Positions 9,751-17,775 of a DNA stretch of 64,000 nucleotides are shown piece after piece (position 1 is the stretch's first letter; each line of letters starts with the position of its first letter). The DNA is from an uncultured Clostridia bacterium. Its GTDB lineage: Bacteria; Bacillota; Clostridia; Christensenellales; Borkfalkiaceae. The stretch is from the NCBI GenBank assembly GCA_944338165.1, contig CALVLN010000002.1:124001-188000 (forward strand), written 5' to 3'. Below the pieces are notes generated by a model, which saw nothing but the letters and a program-made list of their open reading frames with translations, did not search any database and was not told the origin of the DNA. The position numbers were made by a program, and so were the translations under genes.

Positions 9751-10068
9751 ATGCGGAAGGAAACGCTGATCCCCGTCGATCTGTTGGACGTTCTTCTGGA
9801 CCCTGACAATCACGATCCCATCCGGTGCGTCGCCGAAGACGGCACCATGATCGAGTTTGAACAGGTCGGCGTCATTTCGCTGCCTGCGGAAAACGACAAA
9901 ACCCTATATTGCATCCTGCACCCGGTCACGGAGGGAGAAAGCGACCTTGCCTATCCCTTCCGCGTGATCCTGAGCAACGGCCGGGCGACGCTTTCCGCCG
10001 TGGACGATCCCGACGAATTTGCCCGCATCAAGGCAAAATACGAAGCTTTGCAGCGCGGCTGCTCCTGA
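9751..10068 (+). CDS. small acidic DUF1292-like protein
   Basis: 105 residues, cytosolic, no membrane segment. The pattern IRCVAEDGTMIEFEQVG...LYCILHPV...LAYPFRVI...DPDEFARIKAKYEAL resembles DUF1292 (YrzB-like) proteins, which are small acidic beta-rich proteins of unknown role. It begins 11 bp after ilvD with a strong GGAGG, and a terminator follows, so it is the last gene of the ilv operon. A second DUF1292 module is fused to RuvX at 45.8-46.6 kb. The family assignment is by pattern only. Confidence 0.55.
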   Translation: MRKETLIPVDLLDVLLDPDNHDPIRCVAEDGTMIEFEQVGVISLPAENDKTLYCILHPVTEGESDLAYPFRVILSNGRATLSAVDDPDEFARIKAKYEALQRGCS

Positions 10069-10104
10069 AAAAAACGCCCGACGAAGATCGTCGGGCGTTT
10101 TTGT
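10069..10104. terminator. bidirectional terminator between the ilv operon and lysR
   Basis: AACGCCCGACGA / TCGTCGGGCGTT stem, A-run on the left and T-run on the right, placed between convergent genes. Confidence 0.9.
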
Positions 10105-10152
10105 TACGGCCTGCATATCTGCACAAATGCGCTTACGTTTCGCGTTGCGCCC

Positions 10153-10974
10153 TTAAAAACAGAGCTCCTTGTCCTCCTTACGGCAGACGCAATAGCTGGG
10201 GATCTGCATGCGCGGGAAGTCAAGCGGCGGGATCTCGGCGAATTTTCCGCTTGCGAGTTCGTCTTTGACGATGCCGCGCGGCAAAAAGGCATACCCAAGC
10301 CCCGCAGAGAGGAAATCCTTGACCTTATTGGAGTTATCCACTTCAAAGGGAAAGACATGCCCCGCGGGGAAAAGTTCGCTTAAATAGGAACCGATCTCAA
10401 GCAGAGAAAAATTGCACATCGCGCAAGGCAGCGCGTTGAGCTGCTTCTGGCGGATGCCGTCCGGAAAGGCGTTTTTATCCGCCCGCACGAGAAAAACCAA
10501 CTCATCGCGCAGGAAGGGCGTGCAAAGATACCCTGCGCGGCGCACGTCCTGATAGATATAAGCGACGTCTAAAAGCCCGTCCCAGAGCATTTCCAGAAGC
10601 CCTGCCGTATGGCCGATGGTCACGCGGTAAGAATTCCCCGCCGCAATGCCTTCAAAGACGCGTTCTTTGACGAATCCTTCGTAAACGGCATTGGTGGCAC
10701 CGATGCGGACCTGGCGGATGCCGCCGCGCACGGCGGAAATACAGGCATCCTCCACCTCGACCATACGCCTCGCGTATTCAAGAAAGGTCTTCCCCTCGTC
10801 GGAGAGCGTAAAATTGCGCGTATCGCGGCGCAGCAGCCGCACGCCGGCTTCCCGTTCCAGTTCGGCAATGCGGTTGGTCACCGTTGACTGCGCGATAAAC
10901 AGCTGTTCCGCCACGCGCGTAAAATTTCTCAGTTTGACAAGCAGCAAAAACGTGCGAAGATTTTCTGTGTTCAC
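10153..10974 (-). CDS. LysR-family transcriptional regulator
   Basis: 273 residues. N-terminal winged helix-turn-helix (MNTENLRTFLLLVKLRNFTR, QLFIAQSTVTNRIAELE) and a C-terminal periplasmic-binding-like effector domain, slightly shorter than the usual 290-310. The start is a GTG at 10974; a stop codon lies in frame just above, and AGGAG is 18 nt away, so translation is probably weak. It is divergent from leuC, and a near-perfect 22-bp palindrome overlaps both promoters, so it most likely controls leuCD-leuB and itself. The effector is unknown; a leucine pathway intermediate is the natural guess. Confidence 0.9.
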   Translation of the reverse strand: MNTENLRTFLLLVKLRNFTRVAEQLFIAQSTVTNRIAELEREAGVRLLRRDTRNFTLSDEGKTFLEYARRMVEVEDACISAVRGGIRQVRIGATNAVYEGFVKERVFEGIAAGNSYRVTIGHTAGLLEMLWDGLLDVAYIYQDVRRAGYLCTPFLRDELVFLVRADKNAFPDGIRQKQLNALPCAMCNFSLLEIGSYLSELFPAGHVFPFEVDNSNKVKDFLSAGLGYAFLPRGIVKDELASGKFAEIPPLDFPRMQIPSYCVCRKEDKELCF

Positions 10975-11411
10975 AATTAATTTTTTTGATAACTCCTATT
11001 TTAATCATTGATTTTCCAAATGATTGACGGAAGTATAACATATATGATATACTTTTGTCAATATAGTTACAAAGATTCTGCAAAATTTTTTTGCAAACAT
11101 CGATTTCCCGAGGCAGGGTCTGGGCAGCGAAACCACATAAAAACAACTGTTTTTTCGAAGGTTGAATGTTTGTTTCTGTCCGTTTATGCTCATTTAGAAA
11201 TGTTGTATGTTTATTTTGCTTATTGCCTTGCAGAATTTTTCGTATTTTTTCTGAAAAACCGGCAAAAAAGCCGTTTTCGTGCGAGGAGAGCCGATTCTGC
11301 TTTTTTTGAGTATTTCCCCGTATAAGCGTCTGCGCGCATCTCAGACAACGCAGGCGGCATTTGCGGGGGATGGAGGCGGGTTTTGCCGCCAAACAAAAAG
11401 GAGGTGCCCCT
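10975..11411. other. 437-bp AT-rich intergenic region between lysR and leuC
   Basis: Holds the overlapping divergent promoters (11024-11061), the LysR-type palindrome and about 350 nt of leuC leader. The leader has a small TGCAAAA/TTTTGCA hairpin (11079-11095) and several A/T runs. I see no T-box core, no convincing leucine-rich leader peptide and no strong terminator. Base composition is much more AT-rich than the genes on both sides. No credible gene is present. Confidence 0.6.
11024..11061. promoter_or_regulatory. overlapping divergent promoters lysR/leuC with LysR operator
   Basis: Plus strand: TTGACG (11024-11029), 18 nt, TATACT (11048-11053). Minus strand: TTGACA (11061-11056), 18 nt, TATACT (11037-11032). 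Between and including the two -10 boxes, 11032-11053 is a 22-bp palindrome with a single symmetric pair mismatched (20 of 22 positions), fitting a LysR-type dyad. Binding there would cover both -10 boxes. Confidence 0.75.
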
Positions 11412-12665
11412 ATGGGAATGACGATGACACAAAAGATCCTTGCCGCACACGCGGGGCTTGAGCACGTAGAAGCGGGACAGCTGATCGAAGCGCAGCTCGA
11501 CCTGGTGCTTGCAAACGACATCACCGCCCCGGTCGCCATCCGCGAGTTTGAACGCTCCGGCGCGGCTTCCGTCTGCTGCCCCGATAAGATCTGCCTGGTC
11601 ATGGATCATTTTACGCCCAACAAAGACATCAAGGCGGCTTGCCAGGTGAAGGCGACGCGCGATTTTGCGCGCGCGCAGCACATCTCACATTTTTATGACG
11701 TCGGCAAAATGGGGATCGAGCATGCGCTGCTTCCCGAACAGGGACTCGTCGGCGCGGGCGACTGCGTCATCGGTGCAGACAGCCACACATGCACATACGG
11801 CGCACTCGGCGCCTTCTCCACGGGCGTAGGCTCCACGGATATGGCGGCAGGTATGATCACGCAGAAATGTTGGTTTAAGGTCCCCTCCGCCATCCGCATA
11901 CTGCTGCACGGCAGTCTCCCGTGTTTTGTGACGGGGAAAGACCTTATCCTGCATCTCATCGGCCTGATCGGCGTGGACGGCGCGCTCTACCGCTCCTTGG
12001 AGTTTACGGGCGACGGCGTCGCTTCGCTTTCCATGGACGATCGCTTTACCGTCTGTAATATGGCGATCGAGGCGGGCGCAAAAAACGGGATCTTCCCCGT
12101 CGACGAGAAGACGCTCGACTATCTGAGCGGCAGATTCCGCCGCGAAGCAACCATCTACCAAGCGGATACAGACGCTGAATACGAGCGCACGATCGAGATC
12201 GATCTTTCCCGGCTTGCTCCCACCGTCGCCTTTCCGCATCTGCCGGAAAACACGCGTACGCAATGGGACGAGATCCCCATCCAGCAAGCCGTTATCGGCT
12301 CCTGCACCAACGGACGCCTCAGCGATCTGAGGCAGGCTGCGGAGATCCTCAGCGGCAGAGAAGTACACCGCGACGTCCGCTGTATCATCATCCCCGCAAC
12401 GCAGCAGATCTATCTCGACGCACTCAAAGAAGGGCTCATTGAGACCTTCCTGCACGCGGGGGCCGTGGTGTCCACCCCCACCTGCGGGCCCTGCCTGGGC
12501 GGGCATATGGGGATCCTTGCCGACGGGGAACGCTGCGTCTCCACGACAAACCGCAATTTCGTAGGCAGAATGGGCCACGTTTCCAGCGAGATCTATCTCG
12601 CATCCCCCTATACCGCGGCGGCAAGCGCCGTTGCGGGACGGCTGATCACGGCAAAGGAGATCTGA
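11412..12665 (+). CDS. leuC: 3-isopropylmalate dehydratase large subunit
   Basis: 417 residues, aconitase family, LeuC type found in archaea and clostridia. [15 protein letters not shown] is chosen as start because AGGAGGTG lies 6 nt before it; the ATG at 11361 gives an unrelated tail. Fe-S cysteines are in [11 protein letters not shown] and [31 protein letters not shown] is the substrate/cluster loop. With LeuD it isomerises 2- to 3-isopropylmalate. It leads leuC-leuD-orf-leuB-yggS. Confidence 0.97.
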   Translation: MGMTMTQKILAAHAGLEHVEAGQLIEAQLDLVLANDITAPVAIREFERSGAASVCCPDKICLVMDHFTPNKDIKAACQVKATRDFARAQHISHFYDVGKMGIEHALLPEQGLVGAGDCVIGADSHTCTYGALGAFSTGVGSTDMAAGMITQKCWFKVPSAIRILLHGSLPCFVTGKDLILHLIGLIGVDGALYRSLEFTGDGVASLSMDDRFTVCNMAIEAGAKNGIFPVDEKTLDYLSGRFRREATIYQADTDAEYERTIEIDLSRLAPTVAFPHLPENTRTQWDEIPIQQAVIGSCTNGRLSDLRQAAEILSGREVHRDVRCIIIPATQQIYLDALKEGLIETFLHAGAVVSTPTCGPCLGGHMGILADGERCVSTTNRNFVGRMGHVSSEIYLASPYTAAASAVAGRLITAKEI

Positions 12666-12667
12666 CC

Positions 12668-13168
12668 ATGTCCATCCACGGAACCGTACACCGCTACGGC
12701 AACGACGTCGATACGGACGTCATCATTCCCGCAAGATACCTCAACACTTCCAGAAGCGAAGAACTCGCCGCACACTGCATGGAGGATATCGATCCCTCCT
12801 TCCCGCAGCGCGTAAACAAAGGGGACGTCATCGTCGCGGGCGAGAATTTCGGCTGCGGCTCCTCGCGCGAACATGCCCCCCTCGCCATCAAGGCGTGCGG
12901 CGTTTCGCTGGTCATCGCCAAGACTTTCGCGCGCATCTTCTACCGAAATGCCATCAACATCGGGCTCGCCATCCTCGAATGTCCGCAGGCTGCGGAAGAG
13001 ATCAAAGCGGGCGACGTCGTTTCCTGCGACCTTGACTCAGGCGTCATCGTGGACGAAACGACGGGAAAGAGCTACCGCGCGCAGCCGTTTCCGCCCTTTA
13101 TCCGCAGGATCATAGAAGCGGGCGGGCTGCTAAACTCCCTCAAGCAGGAAACGGGGAGGAACAAATGA
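12668..13168 (+). CDS. leuD: 3-isopropylmalate dehydratase small subunit
   Basis: 166 residues, swivel domain only. YGNDVDTDVIIPARYLNTS and GENFGCGSSREHAPLAIK are diagnostic for the short archaeal/clostridial LeuD type that partners the 417-residue LeuC encoded 2 bp upstream. Its stop overlaps the start of the following membrane gene by 4 bp. Confidence 0.97.
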   Translation: MSIHGTVHRYGNDVDTDVIIPARYLNTSRSEELAAHCMEDIDPSFPQRVNKGDVIVAGENFGCGSSREHAPLAIKACGVSLVIAKTFARIFYRNAINIGLAILECPQAAEEIKAGDVVSCDLDSGVIVDETTGKSYRAQPFPPFIRRIIEAGGLLNSLKQETGRNK

Positions 13169-13695
13169 AATATTTAAGGCCGGCTTATGCGGTCGTTCTG
13201 CTCCTTCTCACGGCAGCCGTGCTCATCGGCGTCGTGTTGTGGGGGGCATACAAAAACATCCCGACGCTTGCCGTGATGATAAGCCTCTTCGTACTGTTTG
13301 TAAGCTATCTCACGGCAGTCCTTCTGCTCAACAAGGCAGGCAAAAAACAGCTTACACAGAACGCAGCACGGTTTCGCGCCGCCCTTCCCTATGCAGAAAC
13401 CATCCGCATCCGCCATCAGGGCAGCCTCGTGCGCGTATATACGCCGGAAAAATACCGCTGCGACGCAATTGTGGAGCTTTACGATACGGATTGTGCGGCC
13501 GCACTTGCAAAGGGAGAACACGATCAGCCGCCGTTCGAAACATACGGCCTGCCCATGTCCGAGGCGATCGCGATCAGAGAAGCGCAAGTCGTCCTCGACC
13601 GCGCGTTGCTCGACGCCATGCGCGCAAGTCCCGCATACGACGCGTTCTTTGCGGAAAATACCATTCATTGCAGCATAAAACAGGTGACGACATGA
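13165..13695 (+). CDS. unknown two-helix membrane protein inside the leu operon
   Basis: 176 residues. Two hydrophobic segments near the N-terminus (about residues 8-28 and 34-54, joined by a short WGAYKNIPT-like turn) followed by a soluble tail of about 120 residues with LVRVYTPEKYRCDAIVELYD. I do not recognise a family. It overlaps leuD by ATGA at its start and leuB by ATGA at its end, so it is translationally locked between two leucine enzymes. That suggests a real role tied to the pathway or its product, but no function can be assigned. Confidence 0.75.
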   Translation: MKYLRPAYAVVLLLLTAAVLIGVVLWGAYKNIPTLAVMISLFVLFVSYLTAVLLLNKAGKKQLTQNAARFRAALPYAETIRIRHQGSLVRVYTPEKYRCDAIVELYDTDCAAALAKGEHDQPPFETYGLPMSEAIAIREAQVVLDRALLDAMRASPAYDAFFAENTIHCSIKQVTT

Positions 13696-14765
13696 ACAAA
13701 CACATTGCAGTTTTGCCCGGAGACGGGATCGGGCCCGAAATCACCGACGGCGCCGTGCGCGTCCTGCACGCCGTTGCCAAGACCTTCGGCCACACCTTTA
13801 CCTTTGAACCCCTCCTCATCGGCGGAGCGGCCCTTGACGCCTGCGGCGAACCGCTCCCCGAACGGACGGTGGAGCGCTGCCTGGCCTCTGACAGCGTACT
13901 TCTTGGCGCGGTCGGCGGACCGAAGTGGGAACAGCTCCCCGGGGAAAAACGCCCGGAAGCGGGACTTTTGGGGATCCGCAAGGCGCTCGGCCTGTACGCG
14001 AACATCCGCCCTGCACGGCTGTGGCGCGCCCTCGCGGACGCTTCCCCTCTGAAATGCGCACAGGATACCCCCATCGATCTGGTCGTCGTGCGGGAACTCA
14101 CGGGAGGCATCTACTTCGGCGCGCGCGGAACGCGCGAAGATGCGGACATGGGTACCACGGCATGGGATACCGAGCAATATTCCGTACACGAGATCGAACG
14201 CATCACGCGCATTGCCTGCTCCATCGCCGAAAAACGCGGCGGCCGCATCGTTTCCGTAGACAAAGCCAACGTGCTCGATTCCTCTCGGCTGTGGCGCAAA
14301 ACCGTACATGCCTATGCCGAAGTCAATTATCCGCACATCCGCATCACGGACATGCTGGTCGATAATTGCGCCATGCAGCTCGTCAAAGATCCCGCGCAGT
14401 TTGACGTCATGCTGACTTCCAATATGTTCGGCGATATCCTTTCCGACGAGGCGGCACAGATCACGGGGTCCATCGGTATGCTTGCCTCCTCCTCCCTCGG
14501 CGACGGGACGAGAGGTCTGTACGAACCCATCCACGGCTCGGCGCCGGACATCGCGGGGAAAGACCTCGCCAACCCCATTGCGACCATCCTTTCGGCCGCC
14601 ATGATGCTGCGCGATTCCTTCTTATTGGAACGGGAGGCCGCCGCAGTCGAACGCGCGGTCGGCGAAGTGCTTGATGCGGGATACCGGACGGCAGACATCT
14701 CCCCCGCCGATGCTTCCCGCGTCGGATGCAGGCAGATGGCAGACCTCATTGCGGAGCGCATATGA
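13692..14765 (+). CDS. leuB: 3-isopropylmalate dehydrogenase
   Basis: 357 residues from MNKHIAVLPGDGIGPEITDG; the ATG overlaps the stop of the preceding gene, and the longer upstream frame is the shadow of that gene. Substrate and cofactor motifs: RELTGGIYFG, DKANVLDSSRLWR, DILSDEAAQITGSIGML and the NAD loop EPIHGSAPDIAGK. It oxidises and decarboxylates 3-isopropylmalate. Length is normal. Confidence 0.97.
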   Translation: MNKHIAVLPGDGIGPEITDGAVRVLHAVAKTFGHTFTFEPLLIGGAALDACGEPLPERTVERCLASDSVLLGAVGGPKWEQLPGEKRPEAGLLGIRKALGLYANIRPARLWRALADASPLKCAQDTPIDLVVVRELTGGIYFGARGTREDADMGTTAWDTEQYSVHEIERITRIACSIAEKRGGRIVSVDKANVLDSSRLWRKTVHAYAEVNYPHIRITDMLVDNCAMQLVKDPAQFDVMLTSNMFGDILSDEAAQITGSIGMLASSSLGDGTRGLYEPIHGSAPDIAGKDLANPIATILSAAMMLRDSFLLEREAAAVERAVGEVLDAGYRTADISPADASRVGCRQMADLIAERI

Positions 14766-15442
14766 TCGAAGAAAACGTCAGATCGCTGCTTCGTCAGCTG
14801 AGCGGCGGCAATTGTTTCCGGGAACCCGTGACTTTGGTTGCGGCAACCAAGACGCGCACGCCGGAGGAGATCGACCGTGCGATCGCGGCGGGCATTACCG
14901 ACATCGGAGAAAACCGCGTCCAGGAATTCCGCGACAAATTTCCGCTCGTACACGGCGGGACGCGGCATTTCATCGGCAGGCTGCAGCTGAACAAAGTAAA
15001 ATATCTCATCGGCAAAGCCGCGCTCATCCAGTCGCTCGACCGCGACGAACTTGCCGAAGAGATCGCCAAGCGCTCCCTTCGCGCAGGGCTCGTTTCCGAC
15101 GTGCTCGTCGAGGTCAATGCAGGCGGAGAGGAGAGCAAGGGCGGTTACGCGCTGCCGCATGCGTTCGCCGCCTATGAGCGGCTGCGAGAGACGCCCGGCC
15201 TGCGCGTGCGCGGCTTTATGGCGATGCTCCCCGACAGCTCCGATACGGCGCTTCTCGGCGGCCTGTGCGACCGGATGCGGGCCTTGTACGAGCGCGCGCG
15301 GGCGGAGGACGACGGCATCCGCTATCTTTCCATGGGGATGAGCGGAGACTGGCAGCTCTGCCTCGCCCACGGCTCCAACATGATACGCCTCGGCACCGCC
15401 ATCTTCGGCGCGCGCAATTATCCGCAAACGCCAACCCTATGA
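14762..15442 (+). CDS. YggS-family pyridoxal phosphate homeostasis protein
   Basis: 226 residues from MIEENVRSLLRQLSGG, overlapping the leuB stop by ATGA. PLP lysine in LVAATKTRTPEEI; other landmarks GENRVQEF, HFIGRLQLNK and SMGMSGDWQLCLAHGSNMIRLGTAIFG. Family members bind PLP without a known reaction and buffer free PLP; loss disturbs branched-chain and one-carbon metabolism in E. coli. Usual neighbours are proC/sepF, so coupling to leuB is unusual. PLP is the cofactor of the branched-chain aminotransferase that would use the pathway product. Confidence 0.93.
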   Translation: MIEENVRSLLRQLSGGNCFREPVTLVAATKTRTPEEIDRAIAAGITDIGENRVQEFRDKFPLVHGGTRHFIGRLQLNKVKYLIGKAALIQSLDRDELAEEIAKRSLRAGLVSDVLVEVNAGGEESKGGYALPHAFAAYERLRETPGLRVRGFMAMLPDSSDTALLGGLCDRMRALYERARAEDDGIRYLSMGMSGDWQLCLAHGSNMIRLGTAIFGARNYPQTPTL

Positions 15443-15444
15443 CC

Positions 15445-15492
15445 GAAAAAAACGCCTTCCCGCCGATCATCCGGCAGGAAGGCGTTTTTTAA
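15445..15492. terminator. bidirectional terminator between yggS and queH
   Basis: AAAACGCCTTCC / GGAAGGCGTTTT stem with A-run and T-run on the two sides, between convergent genes; it reaches the queH stop codon. Confidence 0.9.
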
Positions 15493-16106
15493 CCATCCGA
15501 TCCGCGGACGAGCATCTCCGCCTTGGAGAAGACGCATCCGCAATAATTCTGGCGGTAAAGCCCGTAGCGGCGGGAGAGCTCGACCGAGCGCAGATATCCG
15601 CCCCGCTTTTTGAAATCGCTGGGGAGATACGCGACGCCGTATTCCTCCTGCAGGGCGTAACCAATCTCATTGAGCTTTGCCGCATTCTTCAGCGGGCTGA
15701 CGGTGAGCGTGGTGGCGAAGAGATCGTAGCCGCCCTTCCGGGCGGCGCGCGCCGTATGGGAAAGGCGCAGCCGGTAACAGAGCAGGCAGCGTTCCCCGCC
15801 CTCCCGCATCGTTTCCCGCCCGCGGGAAATTTCGGCAAACGTTTCCGGCGCGTGATCGCAGTCCAAGATATCCGCCCAGCCCGTCTCGCGCAGCAGGCGG
15901 ATCTGTTCTCCTTTGCGGCGGAGATATTCCTCCTCGCTGTCCAGATTGGGATTGAAATAATAGACGGTCACGCGGAAGGCCTCGTGAAGCTGCTCGAGAC
16001 AATACGAGGAGCAGGGCGCGCAGCAGCTGTGCAGGAGCAGACGTCTCCCCGGAGGCGCCGCAGCGATCATCTTCTGCATGACGGCATCGTAATTTACGGC
16101 ATTCAT
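15489..16106 (-). CDS. queH: epoxyqueuosine reductase QueH
   Basis: 205 residues, DUF208 family. Metal ligands are in LLLHSCCAPCSSYCLE and GERCLLCYRLRL, with YCGCVFSK near the C-terminus. QueH reduces epoxyqueuosine in tRNA to queuosine and is the non-orthologous replacement of QueG. It completes a Q pathway with queA and tgt at the left edge. Start ATG 16106 (MNAVNYDAVMQKM) fits the family; the reading frame extends further but a promoter occupies that stretch. A TATAAT box ends 6 nt before the ATG, predicting a leaderless message. Confidence 0.95.
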   Translation of the reverse strand: MNAVNYDAVMQKMIAAAPPGRRLLLHSCCAPCSSYCLEQLHEAFRVTVYYFNPNLDSEEEYLRRKGEQIRLLRETGWADILDCDHAPETFAEISRGRETMREGGERCLLCYRLRLSHTARAARKGGYDLFATTLTVSPLKNAAKLNEIGYALQEEYGVAYLPSDFKKRGGYLRSVELSRRYGLYRQNYCGCVFSKAEMLVRGSDG

Positions 16107-16112
16107 GCCCCT

Positions 16113-16141
16113 ATTATACGCCAAAACGCCGCCGCACGCAA
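16113..16141 (-). promoter_or_regulatory. sigma-A promoter of queH, predicted leaderless start
   Basis: TTGCGT (16141-16136), 17-nt spacer, TATAAT (16118-16113), then only 6 nt to the ATG at 16106. The AGGGGC in that gap looks like a Shine-Dalgarno but would lie upstream of the expected transcription start. Confidence 0.75.
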
Positions 16142-16257
16142 GGGATTTGCGCATAAAACATGCGATCCCGCGCGGCGTATTTTTCATTTTACAGCCTCAC
16201 GGGCGCATATGCGCACGGGAGAAATTTGCCGCATATTGCAGACATGGCTATGCCGAA

Positions 16258-16296
16258 GTAAATCAAACGCCCCGTCCGATCCTCGGACGGGGCGTA
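16258..16296 (-). terminator. terminator of the protease-opp operon
   Basis: ACGCCCCGTCCGA / TCGGACGGGGCGT stem (16267-16295) with a 3-nt loop, followed on the minus strand by TTTGATTT. It lies 5 bp past the last gene of the operon. Confidence 0.8.
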
Positions 16297-16300
16297 TGGA

Positions 16301-16534
16301 TCACCAGAAACTGCCTGTGATGAGAAGAAGAAATACGTAGATGAGGCCGAACGCGACGAGCGTGCAGCACATGGGCAGCACCATCATTCTCATGGCGGCA
16401 AAAAACGTCGCCATCTTCTCGCGCGCGGTGGAACGCCGCTCGGGCGGCTTGCCGTTGCGGTAGGTCCCGCTCATGTCCACGACCGTCGAGTTATCGTCGT
16501 AATAGATGATCTTCTCTTTCTTTTTTTTCGGCAT
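16301..16534 (-). CDS. small single-span membrane protein at the end of the opp operon
   Basis: 77 residues from MPKKKKEKIIYYDDNSTVVD; AGGAG lies 5 nt before the ATG and the gene begins 2 bp after the oppF stop. A basic, polar N-terminal half is followed by one C-terminal hydrophobic span (about residues 50-75, MMVLPMCCTLVAFGLIYVF). The topology suggests a tail anchor with a cytoplasmic head. Not recognised; its place suggests an accessory to the transporter. Confidence 0.75.
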   Translation of the reverse strand: MPKKKKEKIIYYDDNSTVVDMSGTYRNGKPPERRSTAREKMATFFAAMRMMVLPMCCTLVAFGLIYVFLLLITGSFW

Positions 16535-16536
16535 TC

Positions 16537-17775
16537 TTACTCCTGCGGATAGAGATGGCAAGCCGCGAAGTGCCCGGGTTCGTACTCCTTGTAAAGGGGC
16601 GCGACGTGTTTGCAGATCTCCATGGCGTGCGGGCAGCGCGTGTGGAACTTGCAGCCCATGGGCGGATTTGCGGGAGACGGGATGTCCCCCTTGAGCACGA
16701 TGCGGTTCATCTTGACGTCCGGATTGGGATTGGGGACGGCAGAGAAGAGCGCCTGCGTATACGGATGCAGCGGATTGGAGAAAATGCTCTTCTTGTCGCC
16801 GAACTCCATCATGGAACCCAGATACATGACGCCGATCTGATCGGAAATATGCTTGACGACGGAAAGATCGTGGGAAATAAACAGATAGGTGAATCCCATC
16901 GATTTCTGCAGATCTTTCAAGAGGTTGATGATCTGTGCCTGAATGGACACGTCCAGCGCGGACACGGGCTCGTCGCAGACGACGAGCTGCGGCTTTACGG
17001 AAAGCGCGCGCGCGATGCAGATCCTCTGGCGCTGGCCGCCCGAAAACTCGTGCGGGTAACGCTCGTAATAATAATCGCGCAGACCGCAGTGCTCCATGAC
17101 CTGGAGCACGTAATCACGCACCTCGGATTTGGGCACGATGTGGTGTACCTTGACGGGCTCGGAGAGGATATCCCCGACCGTGCTGCGCGGCGGCAGCGAG
17201 GAATACGGATCCTGGAAGATGATCTGGATGCGCGTGCGGAGCGGGCGCATCTGCCTGGGCGTATACTTTGCGATGTCCTTCCCGTCGAAGAAGATCTGCC
17301 CGCCCGTGGGCTGATGCAGCTTTAAAACGGTGCGCCCCATCGTCGTTTTGCCGCAACCGGACTCGCCGACGATGCCGAGCGTCTGCCCGGCCTTCAGGAC
17401 GAAGGAAACGTCGTCGACCGCACGCAGATACTGCGTGGGTTTGCCCGTAAACGATTTGCCGATGACGAAATATTTTTTCAGATGGCGCACTTCAAGCAGC
17501 GCTTCGGGATCCGGCTCGCGCGAGGCGTCTGCCTCGGCGCGGTCGTTGCGGCGTTTCTGTTCGAGCGCCGCCTCCGTCTCGTCGTCAAATTCGCTGAAAT
17601 CGCCTTTTTTGAGCGCTTCCTCGTTCTTGCGGACGCGTTCCTCGCTCAGCGGATCTTCCTTGCGCTTTTTCTCGGGAGCGGCCCCTTTCGCAGCCGCGCC
17701 CTCCGCTGCGGGAGCGGGCGCGCCGTCCTTCAATTCTTCCTGTTCTGCCGAAGGATGCGGATCATTCTTTTTCAT
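16537..17775 (-). CDS. oppF: oligopeptide ABC transporter ATPase OppF-like
   Basis: 412 residues. About 90 residues of charged, Ala/Glu/Lys-rich, probably disordered leader precede the ATPase. Walker [10 protein letters not shown] at about 137, Q-loop [10 protein letters not shown], signature FSGGQRQRI, Walker [14 protein letters not shown]-loop ISHDLS, and the C-terminal Opp/Dpp cysteine domain ([14 protein letters not shown]), which often binds a 4Fe-4S cluster. With OppD it powers OppBC. Its start overlaps the oppD stop by 14 bp. The N-terminal extension is absent from typical OppF (about 310-330 residues). Confidence 0.94.
   Translation of the reverse strand: MKKNDPHPSAEQEELKDGAPAPAAEGAAAKGAAPEKKRKEDPLSEERVRKNEEALKKGDFSEFDDETEAALEQKRRNDRAEADASREPDPEALLEVRHLKKYFVIGKSFTGKPTQYLRAVDDVSFVLKAGQTLGIVGESGCGKTTMGRTVLKLHQPTGGQIFFDGKDIAKYTPRQMRPLRTRIQIIFQDPYSSLPPRSTVGDILSEPVKVHHIVPKSEVRDYVLQVMEHCGLRDYYYERYPHEFSGGQRQRICIARALSVKPQLVVCDEPVSALDVSIQAQIINLLKDLQKSMGFTYLFISHDLSVVKHISDQIGVMYLGSMMEFGDKKSIFSNPLHPYTQALFSAVPNPNPDVKMNRIVLKGDIPSPANPPMGCKFHTRCPHAMEICKHVAPLYKEYEPGHFAACHLYPQE

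Noticed and set aside
11008..11325. 105-codon open frame in the leuC leader
   Set aside because: It begins inside the lysR promoter, has no ribosome site, and its sequence looks like translated AT-rich noncoding DNA.
11060..11411. T-box or leucine leader peptide before leuC
   Set aside because: The T-box core and stem I motifs seen at leuA are absent, and no short frame with consecutive leucine codons followed by a terminator was found.
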